Of a stretch of DNA of 64,000 nucleotides, positions 37,901-46,617 are shown one piece after another. The translations under genes were made by a program, and so were the position numbers. Source of the stretch: Acrocarpospora corrugata. Lineage in GTDB: Bacteria > Actinomycetota > Actinomycetes > Streptosporangiales > Streptosporangiaceae. A model generated the notes under the pieces. It was not told the origin of the DNA and did no database searches. It saw only the letters and a list, made by a program, of their open reading frames with translations. Every line of letters begins with the position of its first letter. Position 1 is the first letter of the stretch. The DNA lies in assembly GCF_009687845.1 (NCBI RefSeq), contig NZ_BLAD01000084.1:1-64000 (forward strand). Direction: 5' to 3'.

Positions 37901-37997
37901 CGACAGCATCGACTGCGGCACGGGGGTGGACACGGCGCGCGCGGGCCGTGGCACCAACGCCAACGTGAGCGACCAGTGTGAGACGTTCGCCAGCTGA
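34962..37997 (+). CDS. Secreted triple lamin-tail / beta-propeller / calcium-repeat protein
   Basis: A 1011-residue exported protein starting at TTG with GAGGG eight bases upstream. It has a signal peptide ending SSAAAAE (about 30), three near-identical lamin-tail domains of about 127 residues (IKVNE-ESNGGTPGDW, SGWLVKDNDDTHIYTI), then an esterase-like/phytase-like beta-propeller (SGLAYEPSGVLWAVKNG, GLEAISWIPD, FWVVCDD, NEGFAITP), a linker, and C-terminal Gly/Asp calcium-binding nonapeptide repeats (GGNDLIVG, GGDDVIV, GGADTIAAGNGDDS). Lamin-tail domains in bacteria accompany secreted nucleases and phosphatases; here the propeller may act on phosphate esters, but no catalytic residues can be assigned. 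It probably acts at the cell surface or outside. Confidence 0.8.
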   Translation: MFKHWRGTATLAIAFLTAIPLLPVSSAAAAEVPSIKVNEVESNGGTPGDWTELVNTGTTPVDVSGWLVKDNDDTHIYTIAAGTVMAPGAFLAVDVETAYGLGGADSARLYLPDGLTLVDSHSWTAHAPITYGRCPDGTGAFAATVVATKGAANDCGTPSAFIKVNEIESNGGTPGDWTELVNIGPIPVDLSGWLVKDNDDTHIYTIAAGTVMAPGAFLALDVESAYGLGAADSVRLFLPDGLTLADSHSWTAHAPVTYGRCPNGTGAFASNATATKGAANNCGSTPAAVVKVNEVESNGGTPGDWVELVNTGATPVDVSGWLVKDNDDTHIFTIAPGSTIAPGAFLIADVETSYGLGAADSARLFLPDGLTLMDFHTWTAHAQATYGRCPDGTGPFAETTASTKGAANTCAGQVPASPWPGGAAVATADPAGTLGGNMSGLAYEPSGVLWAVKNGPGMLYRLEWDGATWAPATSNGWNNGKTLRYPTGIGDPDAEGVTLTGAGLTGGVFVSTERDNTNSGVSRPTVLRFDPAGTGSTLTATKEWNLTADLPPVAANSGLEAISWIPDSFLTARGFRDEHTGAAYNPSAYPGHGDGLFFVGLEGNGSVYAYALDQVGGGFTRIATIVSGFPGVMDLEFEPESKHFWVVCDDTCQGRTATLDIDDTGKFAVTHLYDRPGSMPNLNNEGFAITPQSECADGHKPVFWSDDSNTGGNALRSGTLDCTVLDLDADNDGVNDNVDVTFPPGTAQASNPGNQTFSDRLLGGTTSGKITNRNGRTLTISDANYPAGVLVEVGAGVLPARFQLADTFGTIELGSGSYKLTAAGKTSTITTVIGEPAVVTVTVNGTPITLTVEAGESVTYTETPGNGTVAGLTGIQQSGTVGLRANGLPATACADIVIQNVIVASSAGNAIAGTGGNDLIVGRHDNDHVTGNGGSDCVATQGGDDVIVTTGGDDWIDAGGGDNVVNAGGGADTIAAGNGDDSIDCGTGVDTARAGRGTNANVSDQCETFAS
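35064..36190 (+). repeat. Three tandem DNA repeats encoding lamin-tail domains
   Basis: Units start at 35064, 35445 and 35829 (period 381 and 384 bp). They share long identical stretches, for example the segments coding SGWLVKDNDDTHI and LFLPDGLTL. High DNA identity shows recent tandem duplication inside the gene at 34962 and makes the region a likely spot for copy-number change by recombination. Confidence 0.85.
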
Positions 37998-38007
37998 TCG
38001 CTTGTGA

Positions 38008-38054
38008 CCGAAAAGAGCCCGTGACCTTTTCCGCAGGTCACGGGCTCTTTTCGG
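38008..38054 (+). terminator. Strong bidirectional terminator after the lamin-tail gene
   Basis: A perfect 20-bp stem (38008-38027 with 38035-38054) and 7-base loop. The A-run on the left arm base (CCGAAAAGAG) and T-run on the right (CTCTTTTCGG) suit termination from either side. It begins 10 bases after the stop of the 34962 gene. Confidence 0.92.
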
Positions 38055-38181
38055 CAGAGGTGGCTGATCGTTAACGCAGCCGCAACGCGAGTTAATGCAG
38101 TGACAAAACGTGAACGTTCTACTTAGTGCAGTTTCGTGAGCTTTGTGTGGCTTGCGTGACTTTCAGCACGAGAGGAATGTC

Positions 38182-40545
38182 ATGAGGCTTTCTAGGGCTG
38201 CGCGCTGGCGCGGTCTGGCCGCCGTAATCGTCGCGGTGGTGACGGGGGCCGTGTCGCTCCCCATCCCCGCGACCGCCGCCGACACGTGGTCGGTTGTGCC
38301 GGTCGACGGCGGATATCAGGTGACGTTACGTCTGGACGAACCCCTGCCGGTGCGTAACGCCGCACCAGAACTGGCGATCAACGGGCAATCGCTCGGTTAC
38401 GCGACAGAAAGCGACGAGGGCCATACGCTCACGCTGCTGACCCCCGACCCCCGGGCCGGCCAGGCCACGAGCGTCCAGGTCGCCTGGAACGGCGTGGTCG
38501 AATCCAGGGTCACCGCCAAGGCCATCTACATCCCGCCGGCCGAGCCGCAGCCGTCGACGATCCCCACCGACCCCGGCGTGCTCGGGCCGTACGAGGTCGA
38601 GGAGAGCGGCTACGACCTGGGCCAGACCGCGATCACGCTTGACGGGCTCGGCGGCCGGTTGGGCGAACTCCGCGCCCAGGTCTATCTGCCGAAGGGCGTG
38701 ACAGGACGCCGCCCGCTGGTGCTCTTCCTGCACGGCCGCCACTCGGCCTGCTACAACCCGATCACCCGGCAGACCAGCAACAGCGCCTGGCCGTGCCCGG
38801 CCGGGCAGCAGCCGATCGAGAGCTTCAAGGGCTACAAGGGCCCGGCCGACGCGCTGGCCAGCCACGGCTACGCGGTCGTGTCGGTGAGCGCCAACGCCGT
38901 CAACGCCTTCGACGCCAACTTCTCCGAGGACCGGGGCGCGCTGGCCCGCGGCGAAGTCGTCATGCGCCACCTCGACCTGCTCAACGCCGCCGAGAGCGGC
39001 AAGGGCGACCCCCAGCTGGTCTCTCTGTTCCGGGGCAGGATCGACCTGGACAACGTCGGCCTGATGGGGCACTCGCGTGGCGGCGAGGGCGTCGCCAAGG
39101 CCGTGCTCATGAACGCCGGCCGGGCCAAGCCGTACGGCATCCGGGCCGTGCTGCCGCTCGCGCCGACCGACTTCGCCCGGATGTCGCTGCCGGGCATCCC
39201 GACCGCGACGATCCTGCCGTACTGCGACGGCGACGTCTCCAACCAGCAGGGCCAGCACTTCTACGACGACTCGCTGTACGCCGTCCCCGGCGACACCGCG
39301 TTCCGGTCGTCGTTGATGGTGATGGGCACCGACCACAACTTCTTCAACACCGAGTGGACGCCCGGCGTGGCGACCGCGCCCGCCTCCGACGACTGGTCCA
39401 ACAACAACGACCCGGTCTGCGGCAACCGGGCGGCGTCCCGGCTGAGCGCGGCCGAGCAGTACGCCGTCGGCACCGCCTTCATGGCCGGGTTCTTCCGGCT
39501 GGTCCAGGGCCGGGAGACCGCGCTGCTGCCGCTGTTCGACGGCAGCGGCAAGACGGTGGCCTCCACCGGTCGCGCCGTCGTGTACACCGTCGCCCAGGCT
39601 CCCGCCTCCAGCCGGATCGACGTGGCGACCTTCGCCGGGTCCTCCCCCGCCCTCGTGTCGGGCGCGGCCACCGGCACGGTCTGCGCGAGCATGCTCGACC
39701 GGTCGCCGCAGAGCGGGCTTCCGTCCTGCGCGACCAAGCTGACCACCTCGCAGGCGCCGTCCTGGACGCCCGCGACCTACCTGCCGAACGCCGTCGCCAC
39801 CCCGTTGCTGCGGTTCGCCTGGCAAGACACGTCCGGAAAAATCACCATTCCTCTGGCGGAGGGCTCGCGGAACATCTCCAAGGCCGAACTGCTCACCTTC
39901 CGGGTCGCCCGGGATGAGAACATCGCGGCGTCCGCCCCGCTCGACCTGAACATCACCCTGGTCGACGGGCGCGACCGCAGCGTCACCGTGCCGGTGTCGT
40001 CGCTCAGCACCGCGCTGACCGCGCTGCCCGGCCTCGCTTCTCCGCTGCCTAAGACCTGGCTGCGGACGGTACGGATGCCGCTCAGCGGCCTCAACGGTCT
40101 CGACAAGAAGGACATCAAGGAGGTGACGCTCACCGGAACCTCCGACACCGGCGGCGTCTACCTGGCTGACCTGTCCTTCACCCGGTTCCGGGTCGGCGAG
40201 GAGACCATCGCCGCCCTGCCTCAGGTGTCCGTCGGCGACCTGACCGTCCTGGAAGGCAACGGCCCCGGCACGGCGCAGATCCCGGTGGCCCTGTCCAAGC
40301 CGTCGGACGTGCCGGTGACCGTGACCGTCCAGGCGCTCGCCGCCGGAACCGGCCCGGTCATCACGCAGGTCGCGGCCACCGTCACCATCCCCGCCGGGCA
40401 GACCGGCGGCCTGTTCACCGTCCCGCTGGTGGGCAACACCGTCAAGACGACGGCCGCCCAGTCCTACCAGGTGATCGCGGGCGTCTCCGCGAACGCGACC
40501 ATCGGGGACGGCTTCGCCCGCCTGGTCGTCACCGACGACGACTGA
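38182..40545 (+). CDS. Secreted alpha/beta-hydrolase with Calx-beta-like C-terminal domain
   Basis: A 787-residue exported protein. The ATG at 38182 follows GAGAGGA. It has a signal peptide (ends IPATAADTW), a small N-terminal domain, and an alpha/beta-hydrolase core related to the chlorophyllase/polyester-hydrolase group: VLFLHGRHSACYNP (oxyanion HG), nucleophile Ser in LMGHSRGGEGV, ILPYCDGDV (acid region) and GTDHNFFNTEW (catalytic His). The C-terminal 100 residues are a Calx-beta-like repeat (SVGDLTVLEGNGPGTAQIPV). It probably hydrolyses an ester outside the cell. It is isolated from the upstream gene by the terminator at 38008. An AACGT-GA-ACGTT palindrome (38107-38118) precedes it and could be an operator. 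Confidence 0.82.
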   Translation: MRLSRAARWRGLAAVIVAVVTGAVSLPIPATAADTWSVVPVDGGYQVTLRLDEPLPVRNAAPELAINGQSLGYATESDEGHTLTLLTPDPRAGQATSVQVAWNGVVESRVTAKAIYIPPAEPQPSTIPTDPGVLGPYEVEESGYDLGQTAITLDGLGGRLGELRAQVYLPKGVTGRRPLVLFLHGRHSACYNPITRQTSNSAWPCPAGQQPIESFKGYKGPADALASHGYAVVSVSANAVNAFDANFSEDRGALARGEVVMRHLDLLNAAESGKGDPQLVSLFRGRIDLDNVGLMGHSRGGEGVAKAVLMNAGRAKPYGIRAVLPLAPTDFARMSLPGIPTATILPYCDGDVSNQQGQHFYDDSLYAVPGDTAFRSSLMVMGTDHNFFNTEWTPGVATAPASDDWSNNNDPVCGNRAASRLSAAEQYAVGTAFMAGFFRLVQGRETALLPLFDGSGKTVASTGRAVVYTVAQAPASSRIDVATFAGSSPALVSGAATGTVCASMLDRSPQSGLPSCATKLTTSQAPSWTPATYLPNAVATPLLRFAWQDTSGKITIPLAEGSRNISKAELLTFRVARDENIAASAPLDLNITLVDGRDRSVTVPVSSLSTALTALPGLASPLPKTWLRTVRMPLSGLNGLDKKDIKEVTLTGTSDTGGVYLADLSFTRFRVGEETIAALPQVSVGDLTVLEGNGPGTAQIPVALSKPSDVPVTVTVQALAAGTGPVITQVAATVTIPAGQTGGLFTVPLVGNTVKTTAAQSYQVIAGVSANATIGDGFARLVVTDDD

Positions 40546-40667
40546 CCCAGCCCGAACCGCTCCACCACGGCGGCGGCCTCCGGGTCGCCGCCGTCTTCGA
40601 CCGCCGACGAACCAAAGCGCGTGACCGGACATCACACCTATGACGGTGTCGAGCTGGAGGTTCCGGG

Positions 40668-41933
40668 ATGCGCATGCGGTGGCTCAGCGGACTGGCGGTC
40701 GGCTGCCTCCTCCTGGCGGGATGCCAGGCGTCCCTCCCGGGATGGACGGATTCGCTGCTGCTCGGACCCGACGAGTTGTACGGCGCGGAGCCCGTCCCCC
40801 GCTCCCCCGGCGAGGATCCCCCGCTCCCGCCGATGCCGTGCCCCGGCGAGCCGCCCCCGTCTCCCACCGAAGAACGGGCGATCACCGCGACCGTCAGCCC
40901 CGGCGGCGAACGCCAGTACAAGATCCACCAGTACGTGGGCCGATTCCGGACCGGCGAGCCCCAGCAGTACCTCATGGAACTGCACAGCCACATCCTCCGC
41001 TGCGGACGTGCCGAATCCGCGCCGGGCAAGGACGGCTACCAACTGGTGTCGACCAACACCGGCACGCCCGGTTCGATCGTCCTGCTTCGGTACGCGACTG
41101 AGGAGGGCGGCGGGGAGAAGGTCAGCGCCATCCTCATAGCGGCGGTCGGCGACCATCTGATCGCGGTCGCGGAGAGCACCGCCGGCGACGTCACCATGGT
41201 CAACGAAATCGGCGACCGCGCGTTACGCAAAGCCGGCGCTCCGACGGCCGACGCCCCTCCCGCGCCGAGCGTGGACACCAGCTGGCTCACATACTCGGTG
41301 TCCGGCATATCCGCAGTGCGGCTGTCCGAGGACGGCCGGGTGCTGACTCTGGACGCGTCGCTGCCGGGTGGCGCGGACGGCTGTGCACGCGGGCTGACCG
41401 GACGGCTGGAAAGCATGGAGCCGAAACTGATCCGAATCGACCTGCGATTCGAGTCACGGCTGGCGGGCGTTTCCAACGGCTGCCCTCAACAGGTCATCGT
41501 TCCCGTGGACGTACACCTGCCGAAACCACTCGGCAAGCGGGACGTATACGTGAACATGTCCTGGCTGTACACGCTTGATTCGCCCGGCGTGCTCCGCCGC
41601 TGCGGCGAACTGGGATGCCACCCCGCCCCCACCGGATGCACAAAAGACTCCTACTACCAGGCCGCCCGCGACGCCGACACGCCCCGGCACAGCCGCTGGG
41701 ATGCCCGCGGCTGCGACGGCGAATGGCTGATCCTGGACATCTCCATCGGCGCGGGCCCGGTCTGCGAGCCCGGCCAATCCTGCCCGTCCAACACCAACCG
41801 ATGGTTCTACCGCGCCACCCCCTCCGGCTGGCGCGTGATCACCGCCACCCAGACAGCGGGCTGCACCACCGTCCAAAAGGCCGAACCCGCCTTTCCTGCC
41901 AGCCTGTGCAGCGAACTTTCCCAGCCAGGCTAG
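40668..41933 (+). CDS. Lipoprotein of unknown function
   Basis: A 421-residue lipoprotein with a clear lipobox (GCLLLAGCQAS) at the N-terminus and GGAGG before the ATG. A proline-rich linker (residues 45-70) leads to a soluble domain with about ten cysteines (LRCGRAE, DGCARG, RRCGELGCH, GCTKDS, RGCDGEW, VCEPGQSCPS, GCTTV), suggesting disulfide-stabilised folds outside the membrane. I do not recognise the family. It converges on the histidine kinase gene, overlapping its 3' end by four bases. Confidence 0.78.
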   Translation: MRMRWLSGLAVGCLLLAGCQASLPGWTDSLLLGPDELYGAEPVPRSPGEDPPLPPMPCPGEPPPSPTEERAITATVSPGGERQYKIHQYVGRFRTGEPQQYLMELHSHILRCGRAESAPGKDGYQLVSTNTGTPGSIVLLRYATEEGGGEKVSAILIAAVGDHLIAVAESTAGDVTMVNEIGDRALRKAGAPTADAPPAPSVDTSWLTYSVSGISAVRLSEDGRVLTLDASLPGGADGCARGLTGRLESMEPKLIRIDLRFESRLAGVSNGCPQQVIVPVDVHLPKPLGKRDVYVNMSWLYTLDSPGVLRRCGELGCHPAPTGCTKDSYYQAARDADTPRHSRWDARGCDGEWLILDISIGAGPVCEPGQSCPSNTNRWFYRATPSGWRVITATQTAGCTTVQKAEPAFPASLCSELSQPG

Positions 41934-43735
41934 TTCGTGTCCAGCTGAGCGGATGGGCTGGCGTCGAGCGGAATGTTCGCGGTGATCGTGGCCCCGTTTG
42001 CCGTGGCGTCCACGGTGAGGGTGCCGCCGATCTGTTCGACGCGGTCGCGCATGGAGCGTAGGCCGACGCCCGGGGTCCAGTTCGCGGTGTTGTGGCCTTG
42101 GTCGTGGACCTCGATTCGCAGGGCGGGGCCGGGGGTCAGGGCGAAGGTGATGGTGGCTTCGGCGGCGCCGGAGTGGCGGGCCGCGTTGGTCACGGCTTCG
42201 ACCGTCATTCGGTAGGCCGCCACTTCGACGGCGGCCGGTAGGTCTGGCAGGTCTTCGGGGGTGTGGATGGTGACGGCGAGGGGGCGGCCGTCGGCGGTGC
42301 GCATGGGTGCGATCTGTTGCCGTACCGCGCCGACCAGGCCCAGTTCGTCGAGGGCGCGCGGGCGCAGGCCGTACACGATGCGGCGGATCTCGGCGATCGC
42401 CTCGCCAGCGCCGCCGCGCAGGTCGCGGAGGATCTCCAGGGCGTCGTCGGGGGCGGAACGCAGCAGGTTCGCCGCCGCGTCAGCGCTGTAGGCGATGCCG
42501 GTGAGAGTGGGGCCCAGCCCGTCGTGGAGGTCATGGCGCATCCGGCGGCGTTCTTCTTCCAGGGCGTTGACCGCCTGGCCGCGGGATGCGCGTAGTTCTT
42601 CGGTCAGGCGTGCGGCGTGCAGGGCCTGCGCCAGGGGCACGCTCACCAGGCTGAGCACCGCGGAGGTGGCGGGGGCCGGACGCAGGTCGTCGGCGGGGAG
42701 CGCGACGACGAGGTCGCCGACGTGCGCGGCATCGGTGCGCAATTCGGTGACCACGGTGAGGGAGGCCCCGAACTCGCCGGACGACGCGATGATCTTCTCT
42801 CCTTGGCGTAGCGCGACACCCCGGACGGCCAGCGCGGTACGCAACGTGTCGAGCCATTTGGGCGGTGACGAACCGGCGGCCAGGTGGGTGCCGAGCCGGG
42901 TCAGGGTGTCGATGGGATCCGCTCTGCCGCCGAAGAGCATCTCGTCCACGCTGGTTCGTACCCAGCGCAGCATCGGGTGAAAGCCCGCGGCGACACCGAC
43001 GGCGATGAGCACCCGCACGCCACGGGGTGGGATGTCGCCGGTGAGGGCGAGAATGGTCGCCTCCGTTCCCGCGTACAACGCGGCACCGAACGCGAACATG
43101 ATCGTCAGGACGGTCAGGTTCGCGAGAACGGCACGCACGTCCACCACCCGCGGATTGATCACCGCGATCGCGGTGGCCAGGGGAAGCGACAGCGACAACA
43201 CGGCCGCGACGACCCCCAAGAGGAGCGCGACACCAGGAGCGGCACCGCTGATGAAAACGAACAGCAACAGGCTCGTCGGGGCACTCACGACGAGCCCGAG
43301 AATCATCCACAACACCTGGCGCCGCTCATCACCCGAGGTCATCTCGAACAGCGCGAGCCCAGCACCCAGCATGACCACCCCGCAAACGGTCACAAGAAGC
43401 ACCGCCGTCCGCGTGAACCCGGCCATCGTGGCGTACACCGCCGCGAGCCCAACAAGCGTGGCCAGAATGTCGGCCCACCGCATCACCGACGGTGCCGGCC
43501 CGGGCCGAACCACACGCCGCAGCGCCGCCGGGATCACGACCAGCACGGCGGCGACCCGCAGACCGCCAGCAAGATCAGAACGGCCAGCCGCGAGCGCGGC
43601 AAAGAAGATCAGCGCCGCCAGAATCAGCAACCGCCCAACCACAACTCCTCGACCAACCAGGACGATGGCATAGCCAGCCACCGCACAGCCAAGACCCACG
43701 ATCAGCTGCCAGGCCACCGCCCACGCCGGCGTCAT
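41930..43735 (-). CDS. Sensor histidine kinase (HisKA_3 type)
   Basis: A 601-residue membrane kinase of the NarL-partner type. The N-terminal 260 residues have about eight hydrophobic segments; then a linker/GAF-like region, and the dimerisation helix EEERRRMRHDLHDGLGPTLTGI with the phospho-accepting His in LHDGLG, and a HATPase domain (VEAVTNAARHSGA N-box, GVGLRSMRDRVEQIGG G-box). The start codon overlaps the response-regulator stop (ATGA), so they are a cotranslated pair. The signal is unknown. Confidence 0.9.
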   Translation of the reverse strand: MTPAWAVAWQLIVGLGCAVAGYAIVLVGRGVVVGRLLILAALIFFAALAAGRSDLAGGLRVAAVLVVIPAALRRVVRPGPAPSVMRWADILATLVGLAAVYATMAGFTRTAVLLVTVCGVVMLGAGLALFEMTSGDERRQVLWMILGLVVSAPTSLLLFVFISGAAPGVALLLGVVAAVLSLSLPLATAIAVINPRVVDVRAVLANLTVLTIMFAFGAALYAGTEATILALTGDIPPRGVRVLIAVGVAAGFHPMLRWVRTSVDEMLFGGRADPIDTLTRLGTHLAAGSSPPKWLDTLRTALAVRGVALRQGEKIIASSGEFGASLTVVTELRTDAAHVGDLVVALPADDLRPAPATSAVLSLVSVPLAQALHAARLTEELRASRGQAVNALEEERRRMRHDLHDGLGPTLTGIAYSADAAANLLRSAPDDALEILRDLRGGAGEAIAEIRRIVYGLRPRALDELGLVGAVRQQIAPMRTADGRPLAVTIHTPEDLPDLPAAVEVAAYRMTVEAVTNAARHSGAAEATITFALTPGPALRIEVHDQGHNTANWTPGVGLRSMRDRVEQIGGTLTVDATANGATITANIPLDASPSAQLDTN

Positions 43736-44391
43736 GATCGTGTGCCCTGGTCGCCGAGGCCTTTCTCGCGCGCCCTGACGATGGCCTCGGCACGGCTGGC
43801 CACCCGCAGCTTGGCGAAGATCGCCGACACATGGTTGCCAACCGTTTTCGGTGCCACACCGAGCTCCGCGGCGATGGCGCCGTTGCTCTGCCCTTGGGCG
43901 AGGCGGTCGAGGATCGCCCGTTCACGCGGCGTGAGATCCGGAAACGGATCGGGGGGCTGCGCGGTGCCGAGATAGCCGACCAGCCGTCCGGCGACACCCG
44001 GCCCGATGACCATCTGACCGGCGGCGACCGACCGGATGGCGGCGAGCAAGTCCTGCTGCTGCGCGCCTTTGAGCAGATATCCCCGCGCACCCGCCCGCAT
44101 CGCCGACAGTACGCTCGCATCGTCCTCGAACATGGTCAGCACGAGCACCGCAGCGTCAGGCACCAGCACACTGAGCCGCCGCGTCGCCTCGATCCCATCC
44201 AAGTCCGGCATCTGGATGTCCATAATGATCACGTCCGGGCGGGTCAGCTGCGCTTGGCGCACCGTCTCCGCACCGGTCGCCGCCTCAGCCACCACCTCGA
44301 CCGCGTCGAGCGAAGCCAGCAACGCGCCGATGCCACGGCGTACCACAAAATGATCGTCAGCAATGAGCACCCGGATCGGCGCATCGGTCAT
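43732..44391 (-). CDS. NarL/LuxR-type response regulator
   Basis: A 219-residue regulator: receiver domain (VLIADDHFVVRRGI; phospho-acceptor Asp in VIIMDIQMPDLDG; LTMFEDD; GYLLKGA) and a LuxR HTH (DLTPRERAILDRLAQGQSN, AAELGVAPKTVGNHVSAI). ATG 44391 gives the usual start five residues before the first beta-strand; longer in-frame starts exist to 44511 but add a non-conserved tail. It is the first gene of the two-gene operon with the kinase. Confidence 0.9.
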   Translation of the reverse strand: MTDAPIRVLIADDHFVVRRGIGALLASLDAVEVVAEAATGAETVRQAQLTRPDVIIMDIQMPDLDGIEATRRLSVLVPDAAVLVLTMFEDDASVLSAMRAGARGYLLKGAQQQDLLAAIRSVAAGQMVIGPGVAGRLVGYLGTAQPPDPFPDLTPRERAILDRLAQGQSNGAIAAELGVAPKTVGNHVSAIFAKLRVASRAEAIVRAREKGLGDQGTRS

Positions 44392-44564
44392 GCCCAGAGC
44401 ATGACCGATCACCTCCCGCGACCGCATCGCCTCATGCCCACCCCAGACGGGCATATTTCCCGGCCCAACCGGGAACCGCACCCGATGCCACCCGGACGCA
44501 CGCAAGCGCATGCTGCCCCATGCCGGACAATTACCCGGCTGACGCGCAGACGGGAGAAACCCGC

Positions 44565-45011
44565 ATGACCACCCATCCGCCCCTCACCACCCAGAACAAG
44601 ATAGGACTTGTCCTGGCGGCGGCCCTCGCACTCGCGGACCTCGGCCTGACCCGCACCGGCCTGGCCATCGGATTCGACTTCCCCGACCTCGACGTCGAAA
44701 ACCAACCAAACCTCCCCCTCATTTGGGGCGGCCTCATCATCAGCTCAGTACCCGCGATAACAACGCTCGTCGCCATCGTCTACACCTGGCTAACCGCCAA
44801 CCGAATCGGCTCCCGCATCATCGCCGGCGCCCGAGTCCTCTCCCTACTCCTCACCATCCCCATCTTCTTCGCCATAGGAATGGACGAATACGGCCACGTC
44901 TTCGGCCTACCAATCGTGCCCTTCACCGCCGGACACGTCCTGATCACCATCATCACGGTCATACTCGTACTCTCCCGCCCAACTGCCGCGCCCTTGCGAC
45001 CTGGGCGGTGA
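44565..45011 (+). CDS. Four-helix membrane protein, unknown function
   Basis: About 148 residues starting at ATG 44565, with GGGAGA six bases upstream; it ends in a basic tail (RPTAAPLRPGR). Hydrophobic segments: IGLVLAAALALADLGL, LIWGGLIISSVPAITTLVAI, VLSLLLTIPIFFAIG, and AGHVLITIITVILVL. No family recognised. It is divergent from the response regulator and could be its target; this is inference from position only. Confidence 0.72.
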   Translation: MTTHPPLTTQNKIGLVLAAALALADLGLTRTGLAIGFDFPDLDVENQPNLPLIWGGLIISSVPAITTLVAIVYTWLTANRIGSRIIAGARVLSLLLTIPIFFAIGMDEYGHVFGLPIVPFTAGHVLITIITVILVLSRPTAAPLRPGR

Positions 45012-45094
45012 TCCGGCAGAAGCAGGAGCCGCTGACGGCGGCGAGCCAACTGGTCCAGGTCGCGGACATGGTGGGCCGGCCAGGCTGCCGAGGG

Positions 45095-46489
45095 TTACGT
45101 CGCGGGCCCGTCCGCCGTGTCCATCAATGGCAGCCGGAGGACGAAGCGTGCGCCTCGTGGTGCGTCCTCGACCAGCAGGGTTCCCTTGTGGGCCTGGGCG
45201 ATGTCTCGGGAGATGGCCAGGCCGAGTCCGCTGCCGCCGGGTTCGCGGCGGCGGGCGGCGTCGAGGCGGACGAAGCGTTCGAAGACGCGTTCGCGGTCCT
45301 GGGGGGCGATGCCGTCGCCGTCGTCGGTCACGGTCACCACCGCCTGGTCGTCCGTGCGTTCGGCGGTGACCTCGACTTCGGCGTCGGCGTGCCGCCGGGC
45401 GTTGGCCACGAGGTTGCTCAGGATCCGGATCAGCTGGATGCGGTTGCCCCAGACCTTCACCTCACGGTCGATGTGGACGTGCACCGGCACGCCGTCCGCC
45501 AGGGTCGCCGTCTCCTGTGCGATCAGGGCGCTGAGGTCGATCGGCTCGTGCACGGCGGGGGCGCCGGCGCGGAGACGGGACAGCACCAGCAGGTCGTCGA
45601 CGATCGCCACCAGCCGGTCGGTGACCGACAGGGCCTTGTGAACGGTTTCGCGGGGGTCGACGTCGCCGGGATAGAGGACCGCCTCCTCCAGCTGGGCGTG
45701 CAGGCCGGCGAGCGGGTTTCTGAGCTCGTGGGAGGTGGTGGAGGCGAAGCGGCGTTGCAGCTCCACCGACTCCTCCAGACGGGCCAGCGTCTGGTTGACG
45801 GTGAAAGCGAGGCGCCCGAACTCGTCGCACACCGGCGGCTGGGGCACCCGCAGGCTCAGGTCGCTCACCGTGATCTCCGACATCCGCTCCCGGATCGCCT
45901 CCACCCGGCTCATCAGCCGAGTCGCGAACCGCCAGTTTCCCCACGCCACGAGGAAGGTGACCAGCAGCACTCCGGCGGCGGTGGCGACTTCCAGGCCGTG
46001 GGAGACCAGGATGGCCGGTTGGCGCATGCCGGCGTAGACGAAATGCGCCTCACCCCCCGGGATCAGACGGTTGGTCTGGGGGAGAAGCCGGCTGGCGGTG
46101 AACAGGATGCACCCGCCTTCCGGGGAGCAAACCGTGCCGTCCTGGATCCGGTCGTCGTCCGGGGGCCGCAGCGCGCTCAGCGGCGGCAGGCCCGCCGCCG
46201 CCTCGCTGGCGGCGACCACCTGGCCGCCGGAGTCGACGAGTTGCAGCAGGTCGACACTGGTCGACGACGACGTCGCCGACGGTATCCCGTCCGCTGCGAA
46301 GGACCCGATCCACTCGGTGGAGGCTCGCTGTGTCTCATGGAAAGCCTGAACCCGGACCCTGTCCAGGACCAGAAAGTCGAGGCTGACACCGATCACGGTG
46401 AGGAAGATCAACGCCATCACCGCGACACCGAACGTGGTACGCGCGCGAACCGAATGCGGCAGAAGAGATGCCCATCCGCCTCCCACCAC
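45095..46489 (-). CDS. Sensor histidine kinase (HisKA, HAMP), orphan
   Basis: A 464-residue EnvZ-like kinase: first membrane helix (TTFGVAVMALIFLTVIGVSLDF), an extracytoplasmic domain of about 120 residues with one Cys-x8-Cys pair region (TVCSPEGGCILF), second helix (GVLLVTFLVAWG), HAMP, phospho-His in STTSHELRNPLAG, and HATPase boxes (LSNLVANARRH, DDGDGIAPQDRERVFERF, GGSGLGLAISRDIA). GTG 46489 follows AGGAGG at six bases; an ATG at 46555 would lack one. No response regulator lies next to it, which is unusual for this OmpR-partner type. Confidence 0.9.
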   Translation of the reverse strand: MVGGGWASLLPHSVRARTTFGVAVMALIFLTVIGVSLDFLVLDRVRVQAFHETQRASTEWIGSFAADGIPSATSSSTSVDLLQLVDSGGQVVAASEAAAGLPPLSALRPPDDDRIQDGTVCSPEGGCILFTASRLLPQTNRLIPGGEAHFVYAGMRQPAILVSHGLEVATAAGVLLVTFLVAWGNWRFATRLMSRVEAIRERMSEITVSDLSLRVPQPPVCDEFGRLAFTVNQTLARLEESVELQRRFASTTSHELRNPLAGLHAQLEEAVLYPGDVDPRETVHKALSVTDRLVAIVDDLLVLSRLRAGAPAVHEPIDLSALIAQETATLADGVPVHVHIDREVKVWGNRIQLIRILSNLVANARRHADAEVEVTAERTDDQAVVTVTDDGDGIAPQDRERVFERFVRLDAARRREPGGSGLGLAISRDIAQAHKGTLLVEDAPRGARFVLRLPLMDTADGPAT

Positions 46490-46617
46490 AATCCCCCTCC
46501 TTGCAAAAGCCCAGGTCAGGACGTTGTCAAGAGTAGTCATCAGGAGAGCAACCACCCACCAATCCGCCCATATCAGACCAAAAGAAGGCCAATGTTTTAC
46601 CCGCCCTCAATGCGCGA

